64,000 bases of DNA from Gnetum montanum (taxonomy: Eukaryota; Streptophyta; Gnetopsida; Gnetales; Gnetaceae), in assembly GCA_015680685.1 (NCBI GenBank), contig MNCI01006090.1, positions 40,907 to 104,906 of the forward strand, given 5' to 3'. The notes under the pieces were generated by a model. That model was given only the letters and a program-made list of their open reading frames with translations. It was not told the origin of the DNA and ran no database searches. Shown here piece after piece: positions 10,230 to 21,879 of the stretch. How positions within the stretch are numbered: position 1 is the stretch's first letter; every line of letters begins with the position of its first letter. The position numbers and the translations under genes were made by a program.

Positions 10230-12960
10230 AGGCAATGGCTCCTCCATCACTCACTTCCCTTTGTCGCCAGGCTATTGAAATTTGTAGTGGTTGAGTAGCA
10301 CCTACAACTTTTCTTCTTCTATCCTTGGGTCATGTACCATCAAGGCTATTGAACTAATGTGTGCCAGCGCTAGTACATCCCATAGACATGGTAGTTGTAG
10401 AAACATTTTGTTGGCCTTCACGTACCAAGTCTCAAACTACCGTCATTCCACCTCAAAGGGCTTGGCCTTTTCTTTTAACTCAAGATGATCTATTAGTCTC
10501 CTTCCTATATTTAAGGCAACATCTTTCTATCCATGGTAGTAAGCCTTGATCATCTCTAGTTCTAAGTTTGCTACATGAAGTTTCTATAAAGCATCTTTTA
10601 TGTTCACAAACTCTTTTTCATATAATGTGTAAATGATCGCTACCTGCTGTTCTAATTTATTTCTAGGCCAACCTACTATTAACATGGTAAGGTTGGCATA
10701 TTGGAGGTTAGCCAACACCATGTATTCTTTTAAGTCCTCAATTTGCAAGTCTTTATTCTTCACTTCTGCTTGCTAGATCAAGGCATAACTATCCAAGATG
10801 TCTTGCCAACCAGGATTTTGCATTGACATGGATCTGATGTGGGCTCTGGACATTTGGATTTCTTTTTCATTGATCTACTTATACATGCCAACTTGGTCCT
10901 AGAAGTGTTCTTTTAGCTATTCATGCTTTTTGGCCTCATTTTACCATGAACTTATTTCGATTGCAAATTTTTATTTCATTGTGCTCACCTCCTCCATTAA
11001 GAGGGTTCTATTTTCTCTAGCCAATTGGCTGATGTCTTGGCTGATCCTCACTAGTTTTTCTTTTAACTAGTGGACACTTTCCTCTAGAATGTTCTTTTGT
11101 TTTTCTACAATAGTCAACCTTGTGTTACCTGCAGCAAGTTGTTTATTTTCTTCTTAAGTGATGGTCAGTGCCTTCTTATGGGCATAGGATTATGCTTCAG
11201 TAGCAAAGGCATTCCAAATTGCCTTCTCCTTTTCTTGCTTGGTAGCTTTGTTCTCTTTGATCAATTTGTTCAGCTTCTTTGTTCTGAATTGATCTAGTTG
11301 GTCAGGCACAACAAACTAGGAAAGGCCCTGTCTTTCAACTCTTAGGGCAACTAGATCTTATTGTAAGCATTACACTTTAACTTCTGCATGATCTGCCTTG
11401 TTCTTAGCCATGAACAAATTCCATTTGGTGGCAATGAGATCTAATTGTACTGTAGTAACATCATTGGGGATGTCAAACAAGGTGGTCACGACTTGTCTTA
11501 TCTGGAGCAATTAATCTAATACATCCTCATGGGTTGCAGGAGTCATTGAAGTCCTAGTAAGAATTTGTGCATCTTTGGTCCTAGTTAAATCCACTAGGGG
11601 CACAATAGACACATTGAAAGATTCCTTGATGTGATTTTTCATCACCTCTACTGCACCTATCGCATCTTGATGCTACATGATTACTACTATGGCACCTTCA
11701 CCTATTTTAAGTCTCACTTGAAAGAATGCGACATTACCATAGATTTGTTGCAACCTCTGGGATTCTCCTCCTGATTGCAACAAAATCTACCCCCTTGTTG
11801 GATCGGCAGAAATAGTGGGCTACATTACATCGTTGATGAATCTAAAGAGGTTTGACTCATCTCTACTTCCTCAGCTGAGTGTTTCAACAATTCTTTGCAA
11901 ATGGCTCATTACAAGCCTATAGTCTTGTGGCAGTGGTGGTGGAACTTTTGTCTCATGATGCTACTTAAGCTTTTGTTTTGTTTCTTTTTTGTGCTTCCAC
12001 TTTCTTCTCTTGTTCTTGTTCCTCATCAAGATCTTTCCTTGGTGCAACAAGTTTGAGCAATTCAACAAAGGAAGCATTCTAAGCTTTCCTGGGAACATCA
12101 TTTGTGTACCCTAGGATTCCACCATGCTTACACAACTTTCGAATCAATCAAGGGAATGGAAGTGTTGGCTTCCCTACCTTCTTCTCTTCAAACCACCTTT
12201 GAATTTCCATGCAATATAACTAGGGAAGGTTGACCATGTATTTGTCCATTAGTATGACATTTCCACTGGCCACGTACATTGAAATTTTGTTGGACCCTTT
12301 GGTGGGAAAGAGGTGATATGTGCCTATCTTGAAATAGGTCCTCTCTTCCAAAGTCAATTCATTATATGTTTTATTCTCTTTGTTGTATGCCGACTTCATC
12401 CATAACTTTCTGGTCTCAAGATCAGACCTCGTGGATAGATGTGCTAACTTGGCCCCCACATTTGTTATATGTAGAACCTCTGCGATTACTTTGACCAAGA
12501 AGGAAATAGTGATTCTGCCAGTGTTAACCATGGTGCCTTCTTTCTTATTATGTAAGAATTGGTAGGTCTTGCCAACGTACCATTCACCACTATTTGAGAA
12601 AATGTGTCATAATGGTCTCACTTGAAGTTGCATCCAAACTACCTCAGGAGAAAATGCCATGAATGGATTGAAGTTCCTTTCCATGATGACCATGGTCAAT
12701 ATGGATTACTCTATACTAGCTTGAAGGCATTATGGGAACAATGTGAGGTGTTGCCCTTGCACCAGAACTTGTGATTCTATGGTCTCTTCTTAGACCAACT
12801 GTCCTATAATAGAAGTCTCTTGATAGATGCTAAATGATTGGGCCACTTGTTCCTTGTGTTCATCATGCTCACCTTGTTGGCCTCTGCTACCTCTTGGGAA
12901 TTTATTTACTCCCTATGAAGGTCCCTCTTATGCTCCTCTTTTTGGGACCATCTACAATTA
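10230..12960 (-). pseudogene. Element A 3' ORF (coiled-coil protein in env position), decayed
   Basis: Read on the minus strand between the spacer and the 3' LTR, the position where Athila elements carry an env-like ORF. The N-terminal part (about 12750-12100) contains EWYVGKTYQF, the open stretch 12531-12220 with ERTYFKIGTYHL and KYMVNLP, then TLPFP-x-LIRKLCKHGG. This last pattern resembles the plant transposon protein domains seen in Athila-type ORFs (ATHILA ORF-1 or Transposase_32 type, from memory). The C-terminal half is coiled coil: around 11100-10990 it reads EKQKNILEESVH, LKEKLVRISQDISQLARENR. In-frame stops, many of them TAG or TAA at former Q, W or R codons, break it. No signal peptide or clear membrane span was seen. 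Element C carries a homologous ORF. Function is unknown; it could equally be a second structural protein rather than an envelope. Confidence 0.65.
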
Positions 12961-14960
12961 AGCAAGGATCAGATGTTACTAAGGTGTTGTGTATTTATCA
13001 TTAATATGTTTATACCTTACTCATCATCTTAGTTTCATTAAGTGCTTTATATGATTGCAGAGTTAGAAAAACTTTTAGAAAGATGCCCAAAATTTGTTCA
13101 TCTTCTTTTATGACCCTTTTCAAGTGGTTCCTTTTTCCTTATGTATGGCTTATTATGATGGTTATGGTTCCTTGGGTGAAAACGTTGAATTTTTCGGCAT
13201 TAATACGATTGATTTTTCATTATAATTCTTAAGGTTTTTAACATTCTTACCATTGTAATACCTTCTAGGAAATAGCCAATTTTGAGAAATTGGTGCAAGT
13301 TTTCCACGCAAACACCCCCCATGACTAAATTGAACACTTTGGGTTCAAATGGGTTCAAGTGATACAAAAATCAGAGTGGTATTGAGTAGGATATCGAAAG
13401 TGGAAGTTGATTGTGTAGAGCTTTAAGTTGCAAAAGAAAATTTAAAAAACTTTCCTAGTTGCAAATTATGAGAATGGATTTTTGAGCACCATGGGATTCA
13501 TATATATAGGTTTTGTGGACCTGATATTTGGTATTTGACGTCGTGTCCAACCCAATATTGGGTAGTCAATATTGAGGTGTTTGAATTTACATTTAATGAG
13601 GGTAATTAGCATGGAAAATGAAGCTCTGGGATTGATTAGAAGGTTTTAGGTTAGGTCCATAGTTCTGGGGTAATTATGAAATCATTTTTAGGCACCAGGA
13701 GTGTTAGAAGATGGAGTCATTAACATTAAAAGCTCTGGAAGATGCAAGAAAAGGGTATTATACCTGTGTTGTGAAATGGATCAATTACATGAGAAGGGAA
13801 AGCATGAAATTTAATAATTACATGCTTGGAAGGTTAAGAATGATGTTTCAAACAAGTACAAGTTACAATAGTTACATAAGTAGGTCCTCCCCAGAGCAGG
13901 CTTTAGCCTATAATGCCCTTGTGTAATCATACCTAAAAATGTCCATAGGCATTGAAGTGTTGGAATGCAATGCATACCTGTTAAACAAAACACACATGTT
14001 AAAACCACCAATTTGAGAAAACAACTCTATGTTACACAAAACTACAAGCTAGGATCATACAGACAACAAGATGAGATGGACTATAGAAAGGATTGCAGGA
14101 AGTGGGCCATGAGGTATCATACTAGAGGAAAAATGAAACCTTGTGTGTTATTAATGGTTAAGTAATCATTAGCCCATCTTCCCAAGATTCAAACCAAGTC
14201 CAAACCAAATTTTAGTGACATCACATCATTTCATTACTTCGGCCGACAAGGATAAGACTACCATAGTTGCAAGGAGTAGCATCACTTGGTGTTTTGTCCA
14301 AGGGAGGATTTTATCGATGGCACTTTCTTTTTTTTAATGGTATTTTGAGAAACCACCAACCTTCATGCATGGGTAAATGTATTTCCAATTGGATCCTTAG
14401 AAATTTATTTAGTGCCCTTTCATGCTACTCTTACTCCCATTTTTCATTAGACCTACAAGGATATAATTACAACCTTTGCAACATTATAGAACATACAAAA
14501 GTGGCCAAAGAGAATCCACAAATCACCTTGATGTCACACCCTTCACATTCCCCCTTGGTTCTTCACTTTTATGTCCAAGTACAATGATTATGAATTTATT
14601 TTGAGTTTTGGATGATGGAAAAGAATATCATTATAACCAAGGTAAGAACCTCTTATTAATGGAATGAGTGGATGGATGACATGGCTCACTGTTCACATAA
14701 TTAATCCCTCATGACCTCACAACATAGAGAAAACCTTACCTAAATGGGCTACATGATTGTTTTATTCACAAGCAAGATTACTTAACAAATAAAATGAAAA
14801 CAAAAAATGGAAAAAGTTGAAAAGGGTTAGGAAACATTATATTAAGAAATAAGAAAATGATGAAAAAATGTAAAACAAAAAGGTGAAAAACACTTATTAA
14901 TTTTGAAGGTTAGAATTGGGGGTTTCCCCCATGACTAAGTGTTTGGCTGTGGAAAGAATT
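12961..14960 (-). other. Element A non-coding spacer between lost pol and 3' ORF
   Basis: Homologous to spacers in B, C, D and F. It holds the conserved block matching GCCTACTTTGGGGAGGACC (complement of about 13883-13901), two copies of the TTAGTCATGGGGG motif (complements of 13315-13327 and 14926-14939), and a T-rich tract in element sense (complement of about 14770-14920). Short open frames here are not conserved. A very degenerate trace of the hairpin module may lie at 14295-14355. Confidence 0.6.
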
Positions 14961-15399
14961 AATAAGCATATAGAAAAACTTCATGCATGTATAAAACATT
15001 GTTAACCATTCATTCTCAGGCCACTGGGTGTCTCTTGGCTTCATAGACAAGTTGTTGTTCACACACTTGGTTGTTAAATGTATGGTGGGTTAGGGTATGA
15101 TTTGTGTTAACATTGCACATGTCTAGCCCATGATTACACCCTTGATCATGATTCAGTATGCATAGATTCATTTGTCTCATCACAATGCTTAATTTGTTTT
15201 TTTTTTGTTAGGTGTTGGAGTGACAATGGATGATGGCCCTTACATAGGATCAGAGGACAATGACTATGAAAAGGAAGGTGTTGCACTAGATTGGCATTGT
15301 GTTGGTTCAGATGATGTGATAGCTCCATGAGTGTTGTGCTTCCACTTAGGGCCTATCCTAAAGAAAGGACATTTTTGATTTTTCAGTGGGAACCTACCA

Positions 15400-17440
15400 G
15401 TATGAGCATGTCTATGTACATTTGTATCACAAGTGGCATTCGTTTTTTGATAGTGTGGTGCTAAACCTTCCTATGTTATTGACTGTGGCATATGATGTGG
15501 TGAATATGAGAATATCAAAGATAAGATGGAGGATAAGAGGCACAAGGTGGTGATCCTTTAGGGGATGTCATGGGTTGATGGTACTCAGGAAAGTGATAGT
15601 AGTGATTTGAAGTAGAGGATGTAGAACTAGTTAGAGAAATAGAGTGTTGAACATAATATCTATATGTTTTTAACTGATAGGAAGGATAGGGTTGGTTTGG
15701 TGGTGGCCTTTCCCATGACTATGGGTTTTGCCATTATGGTTGATGATAGTGTTGAGGTTGGTAATAAGTCCCCCTAGGATAGTACAATGGGTTGTGAGAC
15801 TATCTATAATTACCATGTGGAAAAGGAAATCTCCTAGGCATGTGCTTTTGTACAAATTTGGGATTTAATGTAAAATCCCAATATGCATGTAGATATAACA
15901 TGACTAGGCAATGGCCCTTCAACTAGTCATATATGTAGATGTCACATCCATCATCTTCATCCATGGTTGAGTATATAGCCTCACTTTCTTCAACCATTTC
16001 CCTTGTTTGCCGATAAGTGTTCCTAACTATTTCTTGGTTATGCTTCCTCCATTTATAGTAATCGCTTGGTTCATTTTTTGTTACCTTCTCCTTCATATTT
16101 TCTATGAGAGTTGTAACTTTTTCATATATCCACTCTAACATCCTATTAAATTTTGCTTCAAGTTCATAGATAGACAAGGTTCATTGCAAAATCACCTTAT
16201 CGAGAGTAGCCTCTTTCTCCTTACCATAGCTATGGACATCCTTCTTTTGAAGGGCTAGGTCCCCATGATATTTTTTAACATTATCCCATTTGTATATCTC
16301 TCCTTCTTTTTTCACCACACACTTGATTGGCTCTCAGATATGATGGGTTTGTAGCTCATATAATTGACCTGGGGCATACATCCCAAAGATCTTCCTTGTT
16401 TCATAACGATGCTCATATATGATGTGGAAAAGTTACCTTTCCTCAAAGAAACCATGGCCTAGGCATCTATTCAGTAGAGAATAATATCTAAGTCCATGTA
16501 CAATGGTTCATGTTGTTCTTATCTCCATCCTTGGATCTGTCTCCTTAGGTTGGACACCCTCACATCGGTGTGGTATTTCTCATTGAAGAGTTCTAGCATT
16601 ATGAACCACCTTCAGATTGAATTTGGTTTAATTGATCTATACCATACTTCAGCTCTATCAACTAGTGTCCTAGAAAATAGCTTAAGCTTTTGCCATCCAC
16701 TTTCAATGTTGTAGAAGGCATAGGCATCTTAGAAGGCTTGTACATGATGTGACAAATCTGAATTATAGCCTCTTGCAAATTTGGAGATATTGTTTATATC
16801 AAACCTAGGTAGGAAAATTGCCTTGTGATACCTGTGGGGTATCTTAACTGCCTCTATGATCTGTATCAGGCTCTTAATGGCCAACAAGGGTTCATCATAA
16901 TTGGACATGTTGTGATGAAAATTTCTATTTCTATCTGTTTGATTATGATGATTTTGTCTATGTTCATTTTGACATCTTTGATTTCTCCTATCGGTTCAAT
17001 TTTTATTTTCATTTTTATTTTGATGTCAATGATGAGCCTGGTTTTTATACCTACATTCATGTTCATCAGAACTAGACATTGAAGAGGAAGAGAAAGATGA
17101 GGAACTGGAAATTTTGCCATGGCTTCTATGGTGTTCCCCAAGATCCCTTGATTTATCTTTTCTAGGTTTTGAGGAGGTCTTAGGCCTTGAGGCCTCCTAT
17201 GGTTCAATACTTCATCTCCTCTAGGATTGTCTAGCTTAGGAGAATGTAGTCCTTGAGTGTCGTCAAGATGGTCATGAACATATGAAACCCTTGCATGAGA
17301 CTAGTCACTCTAATTTTCTTCACCATATATCTTGTTAGTTCTCCAATGAATGTTTTCGCTATACAATGCATTATCACTTCCTTATGAAAGAGACATTATT
17401 TCTAGTTGATGATGTGCGATTTAGTATTTTCTAAAAGATA
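15400..17440 (-). pseudogene. Element A gag, heavily decayed
   Basis: Minus-strand remains of the structural polyprotein. Recognisable pieces are a K/I/M-rich distorted linker (17207-16866), the capsid-like block with LRRQIQGWR and EQHEPL (about 16560-16440), the stretch 16177-15923 ending DDGCDIYIYD, which is the remnant of the CDxCQYEHPKGC zinc knuckle, the Q/P/Y-rich tail (15855-15670), and KCPFFR (about 15370), matching KKRPFFR at the gag-protease junction of B. The N-terminal domain found in B, C and D (YIHPNEYVPDFTFILH type) is not visible. Many stops and frameshifts are present. Confidence 0.65.
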
Positions 17441-17500
17441 TATATTAATGCATTTATAGAAATTGTGTATAATATAACTAATCTAGATAACTAGCACCAT

Positions 17501-17518
17501 CCTTGGCAATGGTGCCAA
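17501..17518 (-). other. Element A primer-binding site (tRNA-Asp type)
   Basis: On the minus strand, directly inside the 5' LTR, it reads TTGGCACCATTGCCAAGG. Plant tRNA-Asp would require TGGCGCCGTTGCCGGGG. The mismatches are transitions, mostly G to A, the signature of decayed methylated cytosines on the other strand. Confidence 0.75.
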
Positions 17519-18396
17519 TGATAAGTATCAAGGTATCCCTATGCCCAACCATACGAATCACAAGCATTCATGCATGATCCAATCAAATTCTGTGGATGGG
17601 ACTACTTGTGCATGTAAATCGTTATGCTTTGATCGTAGTTCATTACCTTCTTACTTGGACTAGTGGTAGTTTTATCATGTATGGTTTAGTCCAAAGTGAG
17701 GCATATGATTTATGTTGTCTAGCCCTATGCTACTCCTAACGACAATAAGAGATAAATTAATTAAGCTAATTAACAATGGAAAGTAAAATCTAAGTTAGCC
17801 TATGCACAATGAGTATCTGTCCCTAACCATCTACACATGCCTTAGACTTCATGTAACCACTACTAAGATTATATGTCACTGGGCTTACCAAATAATACAT
17901 TTCTAGGTTACCAAGTAATTACACTTAAGCACTCGCCATTAGTCGTACTAATTCCATTTAATGATAGGGATTGTAAATAGCAGTAAATGGAAACATTAAC
18001 TAAAGAAAATAGTAAATGAATGAATAATTAAACAATTAAAAGCAATAATAAATCTCAATGGATGTTACAATGATGGAAGTAATCTCGATCTTTATTTCCA
18101 GTCATGTAACACATCCAAGTACGTCACACTCAAATAAGGATGTCATACAATCACAAACATCACACTGTGAGCATGCACTGGGAACAACAGAACTTGAAAT
18201 CACAAAGCTATGAAAAAGCTATCTAGAATCTAACAACAAAACTATGTCCCAACTGTGCGTCCAAGTGTTGTATTTATAGGCTAGCACAGAAGAGAAGATA
18301 TCAAATATTTAACATCATTTCTTGGGACTGATATTGTGTATCAGATATCACAACTTGGGTATCAAATATTGGAGTTGACAAAATCATGACTCATTA
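17519..18396 (-). repeat. Element A 5' LTR
   Basis: 878 bp, plus-strand ends TGATAA and TCATTA. A TATAAATA box on the minus strand (complement of 18271-18278) should drive the element transcript. The U3 GATATC-type words near 18296-18375 are more eroded than in the partner. Confidence 0.9.
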
Positions 18397-18401
18397 GTAA
18401 C

Positions 18402-18698
18402 TCAACAAAAAATAAATTTCTTCTCAAAATTTTTAAATGGATGTTAAAAGAAATAAATTTTCTAAAAACAACTTCATTCTAAAAAACTCAACCATGCTTT
18501 TGATTCCTAAAATAAACAACTCAATGTATTTATTTCCTAAAGTAGATATAGATTATTAAAAGCATTAAAAATGCAATGTAAAGAAATAAACTTTTTAAAA
18601 GAAAGTATGCTACAAGAATAAATTCTGTACAAATAAGTATGGAGTTTTTTTAAAATAATTAAGTCATATAATAAAGAATCAAAATTTTTAAGATCAAC
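18402..18698. other. AT-rich gap between elements A and B
   Basis: About 300 bp of AT-rich sequence between the two target duplications. No gene or repeat is recognised. Confidence 0.5.
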
Positions 18699-18703
18699 CG
18701 TAG

Positions 18704-19369
18704 TAATGAACTGCGATATCGGGTCCACGATATCGAAGCCTACCATGCAATGTCAGATACTCGATATTGGGGCTTGTCTCCTCACCTATAAATAAGAGGT
18801 GGGCACCCTTGGTTTTATAGTAGATTAGTTAGTCCCTTAGCCAAACTTTTGCCATTTTCCCCTTCCAGAGTTAGAATTATTTCTGTGTGCCCGCAGTAGG
18901 AGTTAGATTAATGATCTCTCTCACCCTACAACTCTTCTAAGTAAATACACTTAGTACAACCACTTCACGTATGTGTGTAATGCTTAGTAACCCAGTAACA
19001 ATTAGCGTTTGGTAATCCCAACAACATTGCACTAGTTTAGGATGTGTACAACAAGTGGGAATGGATACTGATGCTAGGATTAGTTAGAACCTAGTTAATG
19101 AGTAGTTAAATTACATTAGTCACTTAGTTCTCTCTCCCTCCCCTTATTAGCATAAGACATAACAACATAAAAGCCATAAAAATCATATGCCTCAAGCTTA
19201 CTTAACCATACAACCATGACATACAAGTAAGTTTGGAAAGATAATGATTAACCAACCCATCATTGTTCCATAAAGGTGCATAAGCACTTAGTCCTTGGAA
19301 TTTGACCAGATCATGCGTGAAATGCTCCTATTCATATGGTTGAGCATAGGGGTACCTTGCCGCTCATCA
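18704..19369 (+). repeat. Element B 5' LTR
   Basis: 666 bp, starting TAATGA and ending TCATCA. TATA box TATAAATA at 18787-18794. Compared with the 3' LTR it lacks roughly 150 bp downstream of GCAGTAGGAGTTAG, where the 3' copy has a segment with AATAAAG (possible polyadenylation region). U3 holds GATATCGGG/CGATATCG palindromic words. Confidence 0.9.
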
Positions 19370-19370
19370 T

Positions 19371-19388
19371 TGGCACCATTGCTAGGGA
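19371..19388 (+). other. Element B primer-binding site (tRNA-Asp type)
   Basis: TGGCACCATTGCTAGGGA, one base after the 5' LTR. It differs from the expected tRNA-Asp complement TGGCGCCGTTGCCGGGGA only by transitions of the kind left by cytosine deamination. Confidence 0.8.
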
Positions 19389-19507
19389 CTTAGTCATTTG
19401 TGCACTAAATAGAACTTAGGAAATCATTCACATCATTGGAACAAACCCTTAGGGTTGGTTGAAAAAAAAAAACATATAACAATACATTGAACACTAAATA
19501 GACAAGT

Positions 19508-21750
19508 ATGTCTCCTTCTTCACATGAAAGCACTTCACTGCCTAGGTCTAACACAGGAAACAATTGGCAACGTAATACACATGACGTTGATCTTCTAGTC
19601 CCTCAATAGTTTTGTGTGGTATATATTCATCCCAATGAGTATGTACCAGACTTCACCTTTATTCTTCATCAAGATGAACAACTATGTTGGCGAGACTTAG
19701 ATGGTAACATAGTATTACCTCTCGACCGTTCAGTCCCTAACATGCTTCTTCATGCTCTCACACGAATTGGCATGCAACACTTACACCCAGAATATGTTTT
19801 GCAAGATCATGAATCAAGAGAATACCATCCCATGGAGGAACAATGTCAAAGGGACTTGCAATAGGAGAGATATCACAAGTCTTTGAAAGGTAAGTGGTCC
19901 CAAGATGTTCCATATGTGTTGAGCAAAAATGAGGGTGGTGAACCTGCCTTAGGAGGTTTCCCACGAAATGATGTTCCTCCCCTTGACTTTGGTCAAGGGG
20001 TTGTATATCAGAACCTTCATTCAACTATCCATAACCTAGGTTCTAATACACATGGACACAAAGGGTTTGAAAAAGAAACACAGACACACGATAAAGTTAG
20101 AAATTCTCATCGCGATCGTGATCGAGGCTGAGACGGCCGAAGAGAAGGTAGTAGACATTGTTATGCTAATGATTCTCCTTCTTCTACACCTTCATCATCT
20201 CTTTCACCTCTCCTTCAGTATTTGGATGCAATCATAGAGAAAAGGACTATGAGGATAGAGGTAGGCAAAGTGAAAGTCATAGACGAAATAGCCAGGAAAG
20301 GGGATGAGGGCACTCTAGAGAATCACAACATAGAAAAAGGGAGAGTAGGGAACATCGTAGGCATCATAGACGCCACGAACGAGATGATTATGATGAACCC
20401 CTACTCGCTACTCAAAGTATGTTGGACATAAATGAGGCTATTAAAGTTCCAACAAGGCACCAAAAGGATAGTAGGATCAAGAGATTAGATATTAACAGTA
20501 TCCCACAATTCGAAGGGGGATACAACGTTGATCCTCAAAATCACTTACAAGCATTTCATGATGTGTGTGCCTTACAAAACATAGAGAACAAATGGAAAAA
20601 AATTAAGTTGTTCCCATGAATACTAGTTAAAGAAGGTGAAAGCTACTACTGGCCCTTAGAACCAGAATTCATTCATAGGTGGAGTATTATGTTAGAATTG
20701 TTTAACGACAAGTACCAAACGTACTCCTGAGTGTCTAACTTGGAAAAGAAAATCCAAGGATGGAAACAAGGAGGACATGAACCCTTGGATGCTGCCATGG
20801 ACCGATACTATGCATTGTTACATCATTGCCTGAGCCATGGTTATTTGCAATGGGATCAACTATGCCATCTTGTAGATGGGCTTAGGCATGAAACATGAAG
20901 AACCCTTGGGACTTATGCCCAAGGAAGACTATTTGAGCTTAGGTTCCATCAAATTCAAATATTGTTGGATTAAGTTTCTAAGGAAGAAGGTGAATTACGG
21001 AAGAGAGAAAGTGCATAAGAGCATAACAGAGATCCTTCCCTCCAAAAGAGAGGAGTAAGATTTTGTGAGGATGAAGAAGAGTCACCACTCAAGGAGATGG
21101 TGAATAGGAAAGCTTTTCCTATCCAAAAGTTGACATCAGAAGTATCAGCAAAGGTAGATCAAATGTGGGACTCCCTAGATAGTAGATTTCAAACTGTTCT
21201 TAAATTAGTAGAGGAGTCTAGAGAGTAAAGTAGTGATTGTGAAAAAAGAAAAAAGAGAGAAGCAGAACATGCACATAACAAGGGTAAGGGCAAAGTTGCC
21301 ATCATCGAAGAGGTTGTGGAAATAGATATAGACAATGATAGTGGATGTGAGATATGCCAATATGAACATCCTAAAGGATGTTTCCCTATAATCTCACATC
21401 TGCAAGAGTCTAGGATGTATGCACTTAACCCATGATTAAACAAAAGGCAAACACCCCGAAGGTTACCTTATCCTCAAGGTAACCCAAGGCAGTTCCACCA
21501 ACCCTTAACGTGTTATCCAAGTGGAACTCCACCACAACTGATTGAGCAACATCAACGGTGGCAGCACCCACAAGCATGGGGAATGCCACCACCAAGGAAA
21601 CAATATCTTTACCAGCAACCTAACCCATATGGATCTTATGTGCAGCACCCAATCTCTCCATGTGACTCTATTGGTCACATCACTCCTCAACATCACTACC
21701 AAGCTCACAAGTACTATACGACTTCCTCTCCTGGGGATAATGTTCCATAG
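19508..21750 (+). pseudogene. Element B gag (capsid-nucleocapsid polyprotein), disrupted
   Basis: The start is ATG 19508 (MSPSSHES...). An early TAG near 19607 interrupts the frame. The N-terminal domain reads YIHPNEYVPDFTFILHQDEQ followed by GNIVLPLDRSVP. A basic R/H/E-rich linker (about 20235-20400, ESHRRNSQERG and REHRRHHRRHERDDYDEP) requires a frame change. A capsid-like gag core follows (about 20420-21050: NSIPQFEGGYN, NHLQAFHDVC, LEKKIQGWKQGG, EPLDAAMDRYYALLHHCL). A basic nucleocapsid comes next (about 21235-21400) with the knuckle CEICQYEHPKGC, spaced CX2CX3HX3C, then a Q/P/Y-rich tail. The frame then runs without a shift into protease, so gag and pol may originally have been one ORF. 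Gag would form the particle and bind the genomic RNA. Confidence 0.8.
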
Positions 21751-21879
21751 ACATACCACCCTTCTCATCTAGCTTCATCTCTTCCACCAATAGCTCCATT
21801 ACCACCTACTCTAGCTGTGCAAGATGAACTCCCTACCCAGCTGCAATAACATAATTCCACAAGGGCTGTTAACCCTCAA

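Larger units (their letters stand above)
9133..18396 (-). mobile_element. Element A: Athila-like LTR retrotransposon lacking pol
   Basis: A 9.26-kb element read on the minus strand. Its two LTRs are 9133-10018 (3') and 17519-18396 (5'), flanked by an exact 5-bp target duplication GTAAC at 9128-9132 and 18397-18401. A primer-binding site resembling tRNA-Asp abuts the 5' LTR, and a G-rich tract abuts the 3' LTR. The order in element sense is LTR, decayed gag (about 17440-15400), non-coding spacer (about 14960-12961), 3' ORF (about 12960-10230), LTR. No protease, reverse transcriptase, RNase H or integrase could be found; the sequence goes from the gag end almost directly to the spacer that follows pol in element C. 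A is therefore non-autonomous, probably a deletion derivative. The LTRs differ at roughly a tenth of positions by eye over the first 300 bases, so the insertion is old. Confidence 0.9.

Noticed and set aside
16825-17082. Plus-strand frame rich in I, F, M and S that looks like a membrane protein
   Set aside because: Antisense to the charged linker of element A gag; the hydrophobic look comes from complementing AAA/ATA-rich codons.
19371-19388. Primer site read as a tRNA gene fragment
   Set aside because: It sits one base after the LTR and only about 18 bases match; no cloverleaf or promoter boxes. No tRNA or rRNA gene was recognised anywhere in the window.
20222-20431. Frame starting MDAIIEKRTMRIE in element B
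   Set aside because: The neighbouring frame reads as the R/H/E-rich gag linker that leads into the capsid block, so this one is a shadow after a frameshift.
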